Positions 14,107 through 23,195 of a stretch of 26,757 nt of DNA are shown one piece after another (the first letter of the stretch is position 1; every line of letters starts with the position of its first letter). Origin of the DNA: a virus. The translations under genes were made by a program, and so were the position numbers. Under the pieces are notes generated by a model. The model had not been told where the DNA came from, searched no databases, and worked only from the letters and a program-made list of their open reading frames with translations. The DNA is taken from positions 1-26,757 of the IMG/VR virus record IMGVR_UViG_3300048588_000220, one strand, 5' to 3'.

Positions 14107-17087
14107 TGGCTGGCTCGCTCGAAGATCTTAACTTCGCCGTCAACGCGCATGTTCGCGATGCGATGGATGATTTGAAGAAACTCGGGCGCCAGCTTGACGA
14201 AATCCTGAAGACGACCGACAACGTTGATTCCTCTTTCCGCGCCATGGGTGCAAGCATCGGTCTGCCCGCTAAGCAGGTTGAACTGTTGCTGCTGAGAATT
14301 CAGCCACTTGTCAACACGCTGGCAAAAGCCGACAAGCAAGCGCACGCGCTCGAAGAATCATTCACCCGCAAGCTGATGCAAAAAGCTCTGGAAGATCACA
14401 ACCGAAAGGTGATCACCCTGGCCGATGGCACTCAACGCGCTCGCTATGAAATGATTCGGCTTGCCGATGCTTCGCAGCAACTCCGCATTCCCACGCAGGC
14501 ACCACGCGCACCCGCTCAGCAGCAAGCCAGCGGCGGCGTGAACTTTGTGCGAATCACCACGGCGGCGGCTCAGATGGGAATGCTCGCTCGTGTATCGGCC
14601 ACGATGGCGAACGTGTCTAAGTCTGTCACCAGTGTGACGGAAGTTTCAAAAATCGCAGCGTCCTCAATGGATCGTTTCCGAATGGGTTTGGCGGCTCCGA
14701 AGGTCAACCCGGAAATGAACGTGATCAAAAGCGGAATCGACAAAGTCGGCGATGCTGCAGCGAACGGAATCAACAAGGTTCGTGAGATCGCAGACGCGGT
14801 TGCCAGCGACATTCCAGGAACCGTCGGTTCCGCTGTCGGAGCGATGGGCAAAGTGAATGTCGAACTCGACAAGACATCGGCGACGGTATCGAAGCACGTC
14901 AGCAAGATGCAGAGTTCTTCAAAGGGTCTGACGTTTCTCGGCAAGGTGTTTCCATTCCTCAAAACGCAAATCAATTCCGTTCAGGAACCTTTTGACAAGC
15001 TACGTTCAAAAGCCGAACAGGCCGCGAACAAACTCGATCAGGCGAACGCGGAAGTTTCAGCGACAGCGAACAAACTTCGGAACGCTCGGTTCGTCATGGA
15101 TGGAACGTTCCAGAGTCTCGGCGGCTCGGCTGATATGTTCGCACGGGCCGCGTTTCATGCGAACCTGCCAGTTCGATTGCTCAAACGCGAATGGGAAGGG
15201 GCCACGCGAGTCGTCCGAGCTGCGACGCACGTCTGGAACTTCGCGACACATCCGATTCACAAGGCCACGCTCGCCATCGGACACGCGCGGGCACAATACA
15301 ACGTGTTCCGTTCGTCGCTGCCACAACTGACCGGCGGTCTCCAACTGGGGACGCGATTGTTTCGGGCGTTCGCCCACGCAACGTACTTCACTGGACCGGC
15401 GGCAACCTTGGCGACGAAGGCAATCACGGGAGTAGCCAAAGGTCTTTGGGCTCTGACAAGCCCAGCGCGTGGAGCAACTGCCAGCATCGCCAAACTGACC
15501 GGCGTACAAAACACGTTCATTGGCAAGGCTCTTGGAATGTCCAAAGCAGGGAACGATGCAGCGGCATCACTTGCCAAGATGGACGCGGCGAGTGTCAAGG
15601 CATCGAAGAACGTTGGAGCATTCGGCAGCAAAGCCGGAATGATGAAGACAGCCGCGGCCGGGATGCTGGCGGGCATCGTCGCACTCGGAACGTCGACAGC
15701 TGTTGCCAGTGAAAAGAACGCTGCCATCTTCGGCACCATGCTTCACGACATGGAACAAGGCGCGGCAACAGTCAGATCGATTCAGGGAACGAAGGCGGCG
15801 AAGTTCTTTGACAATCAGGAACTGCTGGACTCTGGACGATTGCTCTACAAGGCCAACGTTAGCGCAGCCGATCTGGCTGGCAAAACGGATCAGTTCGCAA
15901 AAATCGCTGTCGGGGCGTCCGTCGATATTGGAATGCTCGCAGACCGTTACATGCAAGGATTCCAGCAAGGCTCTTTCGGCCTCGGTCAGATTAACGACAT
16001 GGCTCGCGAAGGCGTGGCCATCTACTCCGGTTTGACGGCGGCAACCGGTCTGAGCGGCGATGCACTTCAGAAGATGATTGCCGACGGCAAAATCGGTATG
16101 AAGGAAATGGACGCAGCGCTCGCAAGCCTGACCGAAGGTAACGGCATTTATGCCGGTTCTTTGGATGCCATGGCGACCACGACCGCCGGGAAGATGGCCA
16201 CGATCAAGAACAATGTGTCTCAGGCACTCGGGCAAGTCATGGGCGTGGCGTTGGAAATGCTCGCACCATTCGGCACAGCAATCGTGATGATGTCCGAACA
16301 GCTCTCCGGAGCGTTCACGGCGTTTCGCGGTCCGATCATTTACGGAGCAACGGCCGTTGCGTGGTTTTTCGGCAACTTCGTGAATATCGGGAAGTTCGCC
16401 CTGACTTCATTCGCCCTGTTCTTCGTGAGTGCCTTCAACGACTTTGCGTACTTCTTTACGACGAAGCTGCCAGCGTATCTCGGTTGGTTCAGTAACAACT
16501 GGACGCAGGTTTTCTACGACGCGGCAAACATCGTCGGAACAGTGTTTAAGAACATGGCCAAAAACATTTGGACCGTGATGAAGCAGGTTTGGGCATTCAT
16601 CAAATCGGGCGGACGGTCAGAACTGTCGTTTGCTTTTGTACCGTTGCTCGATGGCTTCAAAAAGACCGTTGCGGAAATTCCAAACATTCCGGAACGGGCG
16701 ATGACCCAATTGGAAAAAAATCTGACTCTGCAAACTCAGCAGATCGGTGGCGATCTTGCCAACAACTTCGATTCGATGCTTGCTGAAGCGCAGGCTAAAG
16801 TCAGCGCAGCAGCTCCAGTTCTTTCCGACAAAGCTGGAGGCGGAGCAACCGGCTCTGAAACCGGATCGACAGCAGCGGCCAGCGCAGCACGCAAGGCAGC
16901 CGAGAATCGTGCCATCGGCGTCCGCAGTGCTGAAGGGCAAAGCGTTATCGCACAGATGTCAAAGATCTTCGGCAAGAACGACAAAGAGAAGAAAGCGCAG
17001 GACGCTCAAATCCAACAGGCCAAAGACATCAAAGACATTGCGCGTGAAGTCCGACGCGGTAAACCTCTGATCGCGAAGGCGTTTTGA
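14106..17087 (+). CDS. tape measure protein
   Basis: This 993-aa protein sets tail length and is ejected with the DNA. The N-terminal ~500 residues are helical with repeated Ala, Lys and Gln (SLEDLNFAVNAHVRDAMDDL at the start). A hydrophobic stretch lies near 516-535 (AAGMLAGIVALGTSTAVA). The conserved tape-measure domain lies at about 535-720 (FGTMLHDMEQG, DQFAKIAVGASVDIGMLADR, FGLGQINDMAREGVAIYSGL, TTTAGKMATIKNNVSQALGQ). A strongly hydrophobic region at about 740-785 may insert in the host membrane. The C terminus is Ala/Lys-rich and helical. At about 0.15 nm per residue the tail would be near 150 nm long. Confidence 0.93.
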   Translation: MAGSLEDLNFAVNAHVRDAMDDLKKLGRQLDEILKTTDNVDSSFRAMGASIGLPAKQVELLLLRIQPLVNTLAKADKQAHALEESFTRKLMQKALEDHNRKVITLADGTQRARYEMIRLADASQQLRIPTQAPRAPAQQQASGGVNFVRITTAAAQMGMLARVSATMANVSKSVTSVTEVSKIAASSMDRFRMGLAAPKVNPEMNVIKSGIDKVGDAAANGINKVREIADAVASDIPGTVGSAVGAMGKVNVELDKTSATVSKHVSKMQSSSKGLTFLGKVFPFLKTQINSVQEPFDKLRSKAEQAANKLDQANAEVSATANKLRNARFVMDGTFQSLGGSADMFARAAFHANLPVRLLKREWEGATRVVRAATHVWNFATHPIHKATLAIGHARAQYNVFRSSLPQLTGGLQLGTRLFRAFAHATYFTGPAATLATKAITGVAKGLWALTSPARGATASIAKLTGVQNTFIGKALGMSKAGNDAAASLAKMDAASVKASKNVGAFGSKAGMMKTAAAGMLAGIVALGTSTAVASEKNAAIFGTMLHDMEQGAATVRSIQGTKAAKFFDNQELLDSGRLLYKANVSAADLAGKTDQFAKIAVGASVDIGMLADRYMQGFQQGSFGLGQINDMAREGVAIYSGLTAATGLSGDALQKMIADGKIGMKEMDAALASLTEGNGIYAGSLDAMATTTAGKMATIKNNVSQALGQVMGVALEMLAPFGTAIVMMSEQLSGAFTAFRGPIIYGATAVAWFFGNFVNIGKFALTSFALFFVSAFNDFAYFFTTKLPAYLGWFSNNWTQVFYDAANIVGTVFKNMAKNIWTVMKQVWAFIKSGGRSELSFAFVPLLDGFKKTVAEIPNIPERAMTQLEKNLTLQTQQIGGDLANNFDSMLAEAQAKVSAAAPVLSDKAGGGATGSETGSTAAASAARKAAENRAIGVRSAEGQSVIAQMSKIFGKNDKEKKAQDAQIQQAKDIKDIAREVRRGKPLIAKAF

Positions 17088-17089
17088 TT

Positions 17090-17992
17090 ATGGCGACAAT
17101 CACACACTTTCGCTGGCATGAATCTGAAGTCGAGGATCGACGCGACATCACCGCGAATTCGATTCGCGACAAGATCGTTCTACGCACGTCGGAACGTGTC
17201 ACCTGGACGCAGTTGCGTTTGATGCGTCCGGTCCCTCGGTTCGGCGAAGAGCATCCAAAGGAACCGGGGTTTTATCTCGATCACGTCAAGCCGACGCACA
17301 AAAGCAAACGCATCTGGGAACTCGAAACCGAGTACACACCGATCAAAGCTGGACAGCTTGACGCGGATCCACTCGCGCGGCCGGTGGAAATCACGTACAG
17401 CACATCTCTGATTGAAGAACCAACGCTCTTCGACAACAAAGGGCGGCCGATTGTCAACCGCGCTGGCGAGTTCATTCAGGGGATTGTTCGTCAGGTACCA
17501 CTGGTAGACTACAAGTTTGCGAAGAACTTGCCGTCTGATCCGAAATGGCTTCAGACGCATCTCGGAGCGATCAATTCCGATCCGGTCAAACTCCGCGGTC
17601 TGCTGTGGAAACCAAAGACGCTGCTTCTGGCATCCGTCGAAGGCGGAGCGTTCACTACCGAAAATCGAAAGAGCTTCACACCAATCAGCGGAAGTATTCT
17701 GGCAGATCCACGCGGATGGACTCAGGAAGTCTGGAACACCGGAACCGTCGAACTGAAGGAAGTCGAACGCGAGATCAAAGGCAAAAAGAAAAAGGTCTGG
17801 ATTCAGGTTCCAATCGTCGAGGGCGACCCGGCAGAGAACGTTAGCGAACCTGTTCCGCTCGATGAATTCGGCAAGCGGATTCAGGAAGCTCTGGAACCCA
17901 GCAAGGATGAACCGCTGAAGAAACAGCGACTGATCACGCTCAAGTTCGACGTTCAGCCGGAACTACCATTTTCGGAGCTGCCACTGAAATGA
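17090..17992 (+). CDS. unrecognised distal tail-region protein 1, 300 aa
   Basis: I do not recognise this protein. It directly follows the tape measure gene, where siphoviruses encode the distal tail (Dit-like) protein, and starts at ATG 17090 with GAAGG upstream. It is rich in Trp, Arg and beta-prone stretches (RDKIVLRTSERVTWTQLRLM, RPVEITYSTSLIEEPTLF, KLRGLLWKPKTLLLASVEGG) and has a Lys-rich patch (EIKGKKKKVWIQVPIVEGD) and a C-terminal strand (RLITLKFDVQPELPF). It has no signal peptide or membrane segment. The stop overlaps the next start. A structural role at the tail tip is inferred from position only. Confidence 0.6.
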   Translation: MATITHFRWHESEVEDRRDITANSIRDKIVLRTSERVTWTQLRLMRPVPRFGEEHPKEPGFYLDHVKPTHKSKRIWELETEYTPIKAGQLDADPLARPVEITYSTSLIEEPTLFDNKGRPIVNRAGEFIQGIVRQVPLVDYKFAKNLPSDPKWLQTHLGAINSDPVKLRGLLWKPKTLLLASVEGGAFTTENRKSFTPISGSILADPRGWTQEVWNTGTVELKEVEREIKGKKKKVWIQVPIVEGDPAENVSEPVPLDEFGKRIQEALEPSKDEPLKKQRLITLKFDVQPELPFSELPLK

Positions 17993-18714
17993 CGGAGCTT
18001 TACGGACTCACCGCGCAGCAACATTCCGAAGTCGGACGACTCGTCAAAGACTCGCGAATCACCGAACGCCCACAGACCGGCACGGCGACGAAGGACCGCA
18101 ACCGGTATCGTGGCATCGCTCGCGTGATGCTGTTGGATCCGGCGGAGATCCGGTATCAGCCGAAGACTCGGCGGACGTGTGCTCTGTTTCGCTATCAGCC
18201 TGACGGTCAGCAGATCACGGTTGAGTTTTCCGGCGATTCGCTGGAGGGCGATATCGTGCTGAAGATCGACAACCGGGAAGTCCATGTTGACTCTCAGGCA
18301 GACACCACTGAGCTGCGTGAAGCACTCGCCGGTGCTCTCTTCACTCTCACGGACATTCGAGCAACCGTGTTCCCTGGTCTCTGGGAATTCGATTTCAATT
18401 TTGGACGATTCGCGAACGCCGCTCCGACGCTCACTGCTGAACCGTACGAACCGCCACCAGACGAGGACGATGAACCCGTCTTCAGCGGCGAACTGACGAT
18501 CGTTCAGGAAGCATGGTGCTCTGCGACAGACAACGCGGACACGTACAAGACTGTCGAGACTGTCGACTGGATTCCATTTGCTCCGGATGCGGTGCGCTCC
18601 GGAGCGATCGGCGCGGCTCAATGGGACTTCGCGGCTGGCTGGCTTGTCCTCGCCTGGCAGTGTCGCGAGTGGAGCTTTGCCAGCTCCGATCCTTATGCCG
18701 GCGGAGGTGCGTGA
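17989..18714 (+). CDS. unrecognised distal tail-region protein 2, 241 aa
   Basis: I do not recognise this protein. It overlaps both neighbours by a few bases (ATGA at both ends). The N-terminal ~40 residues are charged and probably flexible. Residues ~40-140 are beta-rich (RYRGIARVMLLDPAEIRYQP, RTCALFRYQPDGQQITVEFS, GDIVLKIDNREVHVD). A Pro/Asp/Glu hinge (EPPPDEDDEPVF) at about 150-160 precedes a Trp-rich C-terminal part (AAQWDFAAGWLVLAWQCREW). Together with its neighbours it occupies the place of the tail-tip complex. Confidence 0.6.
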   Translation: MTELYGLTAQQHSEVGRLVKDSRITERPQTGTATKDRNRYRGIARVMLLDPAEIRYQPKTRRTCALFRYQPDGQQITVEFSGDSLEGDIVLKIDNREVHVDSQADTTELREALAGALFTLTDIRATVFPGLWEFDFNFGRFANAAPTLTAEPYEPPPDEDDEPVFSGELTIVQEAWCSATDNADTYKTVETVDWIPFAPDAVRSGAIGAAQWDFAAGWLVLAWQCREWSFASSDPYAGGGA

Positions 18715-19709
18715 TGTGCATCTCGTTTGGGAATCCCAGTGAACCATGTTGCGGCGGACGATATAGCGGAGTGATCGCCGCGGGCTCCGGGTTCACGTCG
18801 CCTGGTGTTTGGTCAATCGGCCAGGATGGTTACACGTCAATGCGGACCAATCGAGGCGGAAGAGGAGACGATCATTTTCGATTCCGTTTCACGGGTCGCC
18901 AGTCAGATGGCAGGCGGCTTGCAATTCTGGAAAACTTCGTGCCTCGAATGCCGCGCAGGCTTCTCCCGGTCGGGTTTCCTACGGTCGACATTGCGAACGC
19001 CCAAACGTTCGATTTTCTTGAAACGCGATTGCCTGCGCTCTATTTCAATCCGGTAGTTCGCGGGTCCGTGTTTGCGTCCGTATTGCCTGTCGTTCAAAGC
19101 AGAACACAACCAGAGAATTTCCACCGACGCATTGACGACAATATTGCGACGATCGTATCACTCAATAATGACATTGACGTCGATATCCCTGCGCTGATTT
19201 CCGCTTTTCACCTTCGCACGAAAACCGTAAGGTTTTTTTTCCCTGGTACCACTGCGTTTAGTGTCGCTGGCGATGCGTTGCAGATTGGTGCGGCGTTTTC
19301 GTCAATCATGCGGCGGTTCGGATCCGATGCGCTGTACGTGTTTTGCACGGCAGCGTTTACGCCTAACCCTGCTGTTTGGCCCGAGGAAAGTCCTCAGTTC
19401 GAGGAACTGCAAAAAATCGTTGAACCTTTCGTAGTGCCAATCGGCTTTCGAGTCGGCTTCCCGGACAATCCAGAGTTTGACAAAACAAAGCGAGTCACAC
19501 CGCAGAATTATCCGGTCCGCATGTCCGCCGGAAATGCAACGATCGGAGACAACTTCGTAAGCGCCTATTCGATCGACTCACTGGAGAACGAGTCAGGCAA
19601 CGCTTCCGCAGGATGGATTCATTACGGGAACGGACTGAGGGTTCGCTACACGATCACACATTCAAATGAATCACTCGCTCAAGGGCGAGATATCGCAAGG
19701 AACCTCTAA
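18714..19709 (+). CDS. unrecognised distal tail-region protein 3, 331 aa
   Basis: I do not recognise this protein. The start at 18714 overlaps the previous stop (ATGA). The first residues are unusual (MCISFGNPSEPCCGGRYSGV), with a Cys/Gly-rich opening but no signal peptide. The body alternates strands and loops (DHFRFRFTGRQSDG, SVFASVLPVVQSR, TIVSLNNDIDVDIPALISAF, DALYVFCTAAFTPNPAVWP), and the C terminus reads NGLRVRYTITHSNESLAQGR. An eight-T run at 19233-19240 encodes consecutive Phe codons. A tail-tip or hub role is inferred from its position between the tape measure and fibre genes. Confidence 0.6.
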   Translation: MCISFGNPSEPCCGGRYSGVIAAGSGFTSPGVWSIGQDGYTSMRTNRGGRGDDHFRFRFTGRQSDGRRLAILENFVPRMPRRLLPVGFPTVDIANAQTFDFLETRLPALYFNPVVRGSVFASVLPVVQSRTQPENFHRRIDDNIATIVSLNNDIDVDIPALISAFHLRTKTVRFFFPGTTAFSVAGDALQIGAAFSSIMRRFGSDALYVFCTAAFTPNPAVWPEESPQFEELQKIVEPFVVPIGFRVGFPDNPEFDKTKRVTPQNYPVRMSAGNATIGDNFVSAYSIDSLENESGNASAGWIHYGNGLRVRYTITHSNESLAQGRDIARNL

Positions 19710-19711
19710 GC

Positions 19712-21592
19712 ATGACACTCAAAATCTGGCGAGGCGACGCGCCTGCGGTTGCTCAGCAAACCCGGATCACTCCCAGCGGCGTTGAAATCGGCGACGTGTT
19801 CACGCTGACAATCAACGGCAAATCGATCAGCGTGACAGCGACGTCGGCGACAGCGGCGAGCGTCTGCAGTTTGCTCGCGGCGGCGATCGCAACGGCGGCC
19901 GGATCGATTCAGGAATTCGGCGAGTTCACTGTCACGAACGCTGGCAGCTCTCTGTTGCTGACCGCGTCAACAGCTGGCGTTCCGTTCGTGATTACTGGCA
20001 GCACGACGAACGGATCTGTGCTCGGCGTGAATGTCGCTACGACCACTGCCGGAGCGGAGCCCGGGGCGGCGGTCAACATGACGCAGACGTTCCGAATACC
20101 GCTGTCGGCGGATGGAGACTTTACAGTCATTATCGGAGGCGCAACGAGTACTGCTTTGGCTCATAACGCGAGCGCCGCAACAGTTGAAGCGGCGATTGAA
20201 TCGCTGTCGACGATCGGCAGTGGAAATGTCTCAGTCTCCAAAACGACTGATGCGAACGACAGTATTTTCGTGATGACATTTCGAGGAGCTTTGGCGGCAG
20301 CAACCGTGGCAACTGCAATCGTATCACTGGGTTCAGCAAAGCCGATCATTCGCACTACTCAGCAGGGGGCCGCGTCTGGTGCGGTCCAGAATGAAATTCA
20401 GACCATCGACACCGGCGACTACAGTGGAGCCGAACTATTCACGCTTACCTACAGCGGGCAGACAACCACGAACATAGCAGCGTCAGCAAGCGCTGCGACT
20501 TTGGAATCGCAGCTTGAGGCACTTAGTAACATCACATCTGTCACGGTGACGAAGTCAGGTCAGGTCTTCACTGTTCAGTTCAACGGAAGCGACGGAAACG
20601 CAAATCAGTCTCAGATGACAGCATCAAGCTATGACGCGGGGTATGCCGTCCATTCGATCGCTGTCAGCACGACGCCACCGAGTGGCAGCAGCTCCGGAAC
20701 GAATGAGGTCCAGACAATCACGCTCACCGGCAGTCCGACAGGCGGCACGTTCACACTGACATTTAACGGGCAGACCACGGCACCGATTGCATACAACGCC
20801 AGCGCGGCCACAGTCGACAGCGCTCTGGAAGCACTCAGCAACATTGGCAGCGGTGACGTTTCCGTCACTGGGTCCTCCGGAGGTCCATGGACGATCGATT
20901 TCGGCGCTGGTGCCTTCGAATACACCAACGTTCCACAGATCACAGGCGACGGGTCCAGCCTCACCGGTGGCAGCGGTCAGGCTATCCTCGTTTCCACCGA
21001 AGTCGCATCGGCGGGGCCGAACCATTGGGACACGGCGGCGAACTGGCTTCCGTCCGGAGTCCCCGCGAACGGTGACGACGTTCGTTTCGAGCTTGGAAAC
21101 GTCGATTGTCTCTACGGACTGAATCAGTCTGCGGTCACTCTCGACAGTCTGCACGTTTCCATGCGATACAGTGGCCAGATCGGATTGCCGCGACTCAATG
21201 GCGATTACCTGGAATATCGGCCAACCGAACTGGCGATCGGCGCAACGGAAATCCTGATCGGACACGGCGACGGCTCCGGACCGTCCAAAGTCGCGATCAA
21301 CACCGGCAGCGTCCAGACATCAGTCGAAGTGCGAGACTCCGGCGGATCGGCTGAAAGCGGTATCTCTGCGATCACATGGCGAGGCACGCACAGCAGCAAC
21401 CTGATTCAGATCTTCGGCGGCGAGGTCGGGTTCTGTCCATACTCCGATCAGTCCGCAAACGTCAACATCCTGATCCATCGCGGCGGCGAACTGGACGCAA
21501 AACACACGGCGTTTCTGACGTCGGTCTTGTTCACCAGCTCCGCGAACTTCTTCGACTGCACTCTGGACGGTGCACCACTGGAATCGTACTGA
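19712..21592 (+). CDS. tail fibre-like protein with internal beta repeats and C-terminal beta-helix-like region
   Basis: A 626-aa secondary-structure-rich protein. Three related units share an N/S-ASAAT-(3)-E/S-ALE-LSNIGSG pattern: residues 151-176 (NASAATVEAAIESL), 257-280 (SASAATLESQLEAL) and 361-386 (NASAATVDSALEAL). Each is preceded by a strand pair such as FTLTFNGQTT and followed by a VSVT strand; a degenerate copy may lie near 40-65. The C-terminal third begins with HWDTAANWLPSGVP, a motif common at the start of right-handed beta-helix domains, and continues with regular short strands. Such proteins are often trimeric fibres or spikes. AAGGA lies before the ATG. The stop overlaps the glycosyltransferase start. 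Confidence 0.7.
   Translation: MTLKIWRGDAPAVAQQTRITPSGVEIGDVFTLTINGKSISVTATSATAASVCSLLAAAIATAAGSIQEFGEFTVTNAGSSLLLTASTAGVPFVITGSTTNGSVLGVNVATTTAGAEPGAAVNMTQTFRIPLSADGDFTVIIGGATSTALAHNASAATVEAAIESLSTIGSGNVSVSKTTDANDSIFVMTFRGALAAATVATAIVSLGSAKPIIRTTQQGAASGAVQNEIQTIDTGDYSGAELFTLTYSGQTTTNIAASASAATLESQLEALSNITSVTVTKSGQVFTVQFNGSDGNANQSQMTASSYDAGYAVHSIAVSTTPPSGSSSGTNEVQTITLTGSPTGGTFTLTFNGQTTAPIAYNASAATVDSALEALSNIGSGDVSVTGSSGGPWTIDFGAGAFEYTNVPQITGDGSSLTGGSGQAILVSTEVASAGPNHWDTAANWLPSGVPANGDDVRFELGNVDCLYGLNQSAVTLDSLHVSMRYSGQIGLPRLNGDYLEYRPTELAIGATEILIGHGDGSGPSKVAINTGSVQTSVEVRDSGGSAESGISAITWRGTHSSNLIQIFGGEVGFCPYSDQSANVNILIHRGGELDAKHTAFLTSVLFTSSANFFDCTLDGAPLESY
20162..20869 (+). repeat. three protein-level repeats within the fibre-like gene
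   Basis: The three repeated segments lie at 20162-20239, 20480-20551 and 20792-20869, spaced about 315 bp apart (roughly 104-106 codons). DNA similarity is visible (for example AACGCGAGCGCCGCAACAGT against AACGCCAGCGCGGCCACAGT) but has diverged at third positions, so these are old duplications kept for protein structure, not recent copies. Confidence 0.75.
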
Positions 21593-22617
21593 TGATGTCT
21601 CGCGTTTCGAAAGTCGCTGAACTGCTTTGCGAGTTCCCTGAGATCGTCTCAGGGATCTCCGCAGGCGGACGCGCGTGGATTCGATCGCACAAAGCACAGA
21701 TCAGGACGGCGGCTCGGTCGGCTGGCGTTGCAATCGAAGCCGCGTTGCGATCGGACCTGCAGGCGTTCACCGACTCGCCGACTCTGTCCGTTCCGATCGT
21801 GCCACCCGATCAGCCAGTTGGCGTCGATGTCATCGTTCCGTTCTACGCAGGAGACGCGCAGTTCCTGGGCGAAGCATTGGCGAGCATCAACGCTCAACGC
21901 CACGCAATTGTGACCGCTCATCTGATTGCCGACGGCTGCGACTTCCCGGAGCTGCCACCCGCGGCCGATCATGTGACCGTCCGACGATACCAAACCCCCG
22001 GCGGCTGGGGACCGTATCGCATCACAAACGGCATCGTTGCGGGCGGCAACCTGCAGCACGAATTTCTGGCACTGCATGACGTGGATGATGTGATGCACGC
22101 GGATCGTCTGTGGCGTCAGATTGTCACGCTGCAAAGTATTTCGGGCGAAATGATCTCATCGGCGATGGAACAGTTCGTAGACGCTGGCAGTCTTCACAAT
22201 TCGCAACTGGTTTCACGGGTGAAAAATCGGCCTGTCCTGTATCCCGGGAGCGTCTACACGTCAGTCCCTTTGGGACATTCGATCAATTCCACGAGGACAA
22301 TGCGGCGTATATTATTTGGGCGTCTGAACGGCTTTGCGGACGATCGCTGCAGCATGGATTTTGACTTTTGCAACCGTGCCCGTTTTCTCGGCTGCAAAGT
22401 GATCGACGATCCAACAATTCTTTCCCGCAGACGGGTGCACGTCGCATCAATCACAAACGGTCAAATCCCCGACGGCAGCGAACTCCGCGAACGAATCAAT
22501 CAACGAGTGTACTCCGGAATCTCTGCAATGCAGCGTTCGCCAACCCTCGCCACCGCGCGAAGTCTGGGCGACTTAGATTCGGGGATCCAATTACGACCGA
22601 TCGGCGTTATAGTTTAA
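21592..22617 (+). CDS. family 2 (GT-A) glycosyltransferase
   Basis: Residues 1-75 form a helical and Pro-rich lead. The catalytic domain starts at VDVIVPFYAGD (78-88), the first strand of a GT2 fold, continues with EALASINAQRH and LIADGCDF, and has HDVDDV (162-167) followed by DRLWRQ as the DxD-type nucleotide-sugar and metal site. Further on, FADDRCSMDFDFCNRARFLG and RRRVHVASITN match the acceptor-side acidic segment and the late Arg/His motif of GT2 enzymes. It should transfer a sugar from a nucleotide-sugar donor; donor and acceptor are unknown. The start (ATG 21592) overlaps the fibre-like gene, so the two are likely co-translated and the neighbouring virion proteins are candidate acceptors. 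No membrane segment is visible. Confidence 0.85.
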   Translation: MMSRVSKVAELLCEFPEIVSGISAGGRAWIRSHKAQIRTAARSAGVAIEAALRSDLQAFTDSPTLSVPIVPPDQPVGVDVIVPFYAGDAQFLGEALASINAQRHAIVTAHLIADGCDFPELPPAADHVTVRRYQTPGGWGPYRITNGIVAGGNLQHEFLALHDVDDVMHADRLWRQIVTLQSISGEMISSAMEQFVDAGSLHNSQLVSRVKNRPVLYPGSVYTSVPLGHSINSTRTMRRILFGRLNGFADDRCSMDFDFCNRARFLGCKVIDDPTILSRRRVHVASITNGQIPDGSELRERINQRVYSGISAMQRSPTLATARSLGDLDSGIQLRPIGVIV

Positions 22618-22661
22618 GCATCGGACTTCGATTCCGCTGCTTCCAGATTTAGGGGATTTTC

Positions 22662-23183
22662 GTGAGTCGTGACCAGATTTTAGCGAGTGCGATTGAAGAC
22701 GTTTACGGCGGCAGTGCCGACACGTTTGTCGTCTGCGCTGGTGCTGGTCTGCCAGTGGCTCTCAAGACTGTTGCGGAAACCAAGACGCTATTGAGTCTTG
22801 GAAAAATGTCCGAGAAATCGACCTACACGATTCAAGTTGCGCTCAGCGGCAACGGCCAGAACATTGCGAGCGGCACAAAAAAGGGACTCTTCCGAGTGCC
22901 TTTTGCAGGCACGATCACAGGATTCGCAATCATCTGCGATCCAGCAAATGAGCCGTCCGCGTCTGCTGTCCAGTGCGATCTCAACACCGTCAATCTATCG
23001 ACAGGGGCACTCACAAGCGTGCTGTCTTCTGTGGCCTCAATCGCCACAGGGGCCAACGTGAGCACAGGTGGAGCAATATCGGGAACACCGTCCGTGGCTG
23101 CCGGGGATCTACTCGCAATTGATGTGGATCAGGGCAGTGATGGCAAAGAGTTGGTAGCGACAATTACAATCACGGCGACATAA
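22662..23183 (+). CDS. unrecognised fibre-block protein, 173 aa
   Basis: I do not recognise this protein. It starts with GTG at 22662 after a strong AGGGGA site. The first ~45 residues are mixed. From KSTYTIQVALSGNGQNIASG onward it is beta-rich with low-complexity Ser, Thr, Ala and Gly (KGLFRVPFAGTITGFAIICD, then GALTSVLSSVASIATGANVS) and ends in LVATITITAT. The later part resembles the jelly-roll-like C-terminal domain of some phage tail or head fibres (a VPFAGTI-GF strand followed by a long Ser/Ala loop and an L-IDVDQGSDGKEL strand). A receptor-contact or decoration role is possible. Confidence 0.62.
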   Translation: MSRDQILASAIEDVYGGSADTFVVCAGAGLPVALKTVAETKTLLSLGKMSEKSTYTIQVALSGNGQNIASGTKKGLFRVPFAGTITGFAIICDPANEPSASAVQCDLNTVNLSTGALTSVLSSVASIATGANVSTGGAISGTPSVAAGDLLAIDVDQGSDGKELVATITITAT

Positions 23184-23195
23184 GGAGCCCATGAA

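Noticed and set aside
16706-16712. A second slippery heptamer (A AAA AAT) inside the tape measure gene
   Set aside because: The -1 frame after it ends within about 25 codons at 16786 and encodes nothing recognisable, so it is probably a chance homopolymer.
2858-17087. Gene transfer agent instead of a phage
   Set aside because: The order resembles a GTA head-tail cluster, but the HNH gene, small terminase, accessory genes, fibre block and recombinase fit a phage or prophage better. This cannot be settled from the window alone.
19233-19240. Eight-T run as a phase-variable tract
   Set aside because: It encodes consecutive Phe codons in an intact gene, and a single such run is not enough evidence. 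It may still be a site of sequencing indels.
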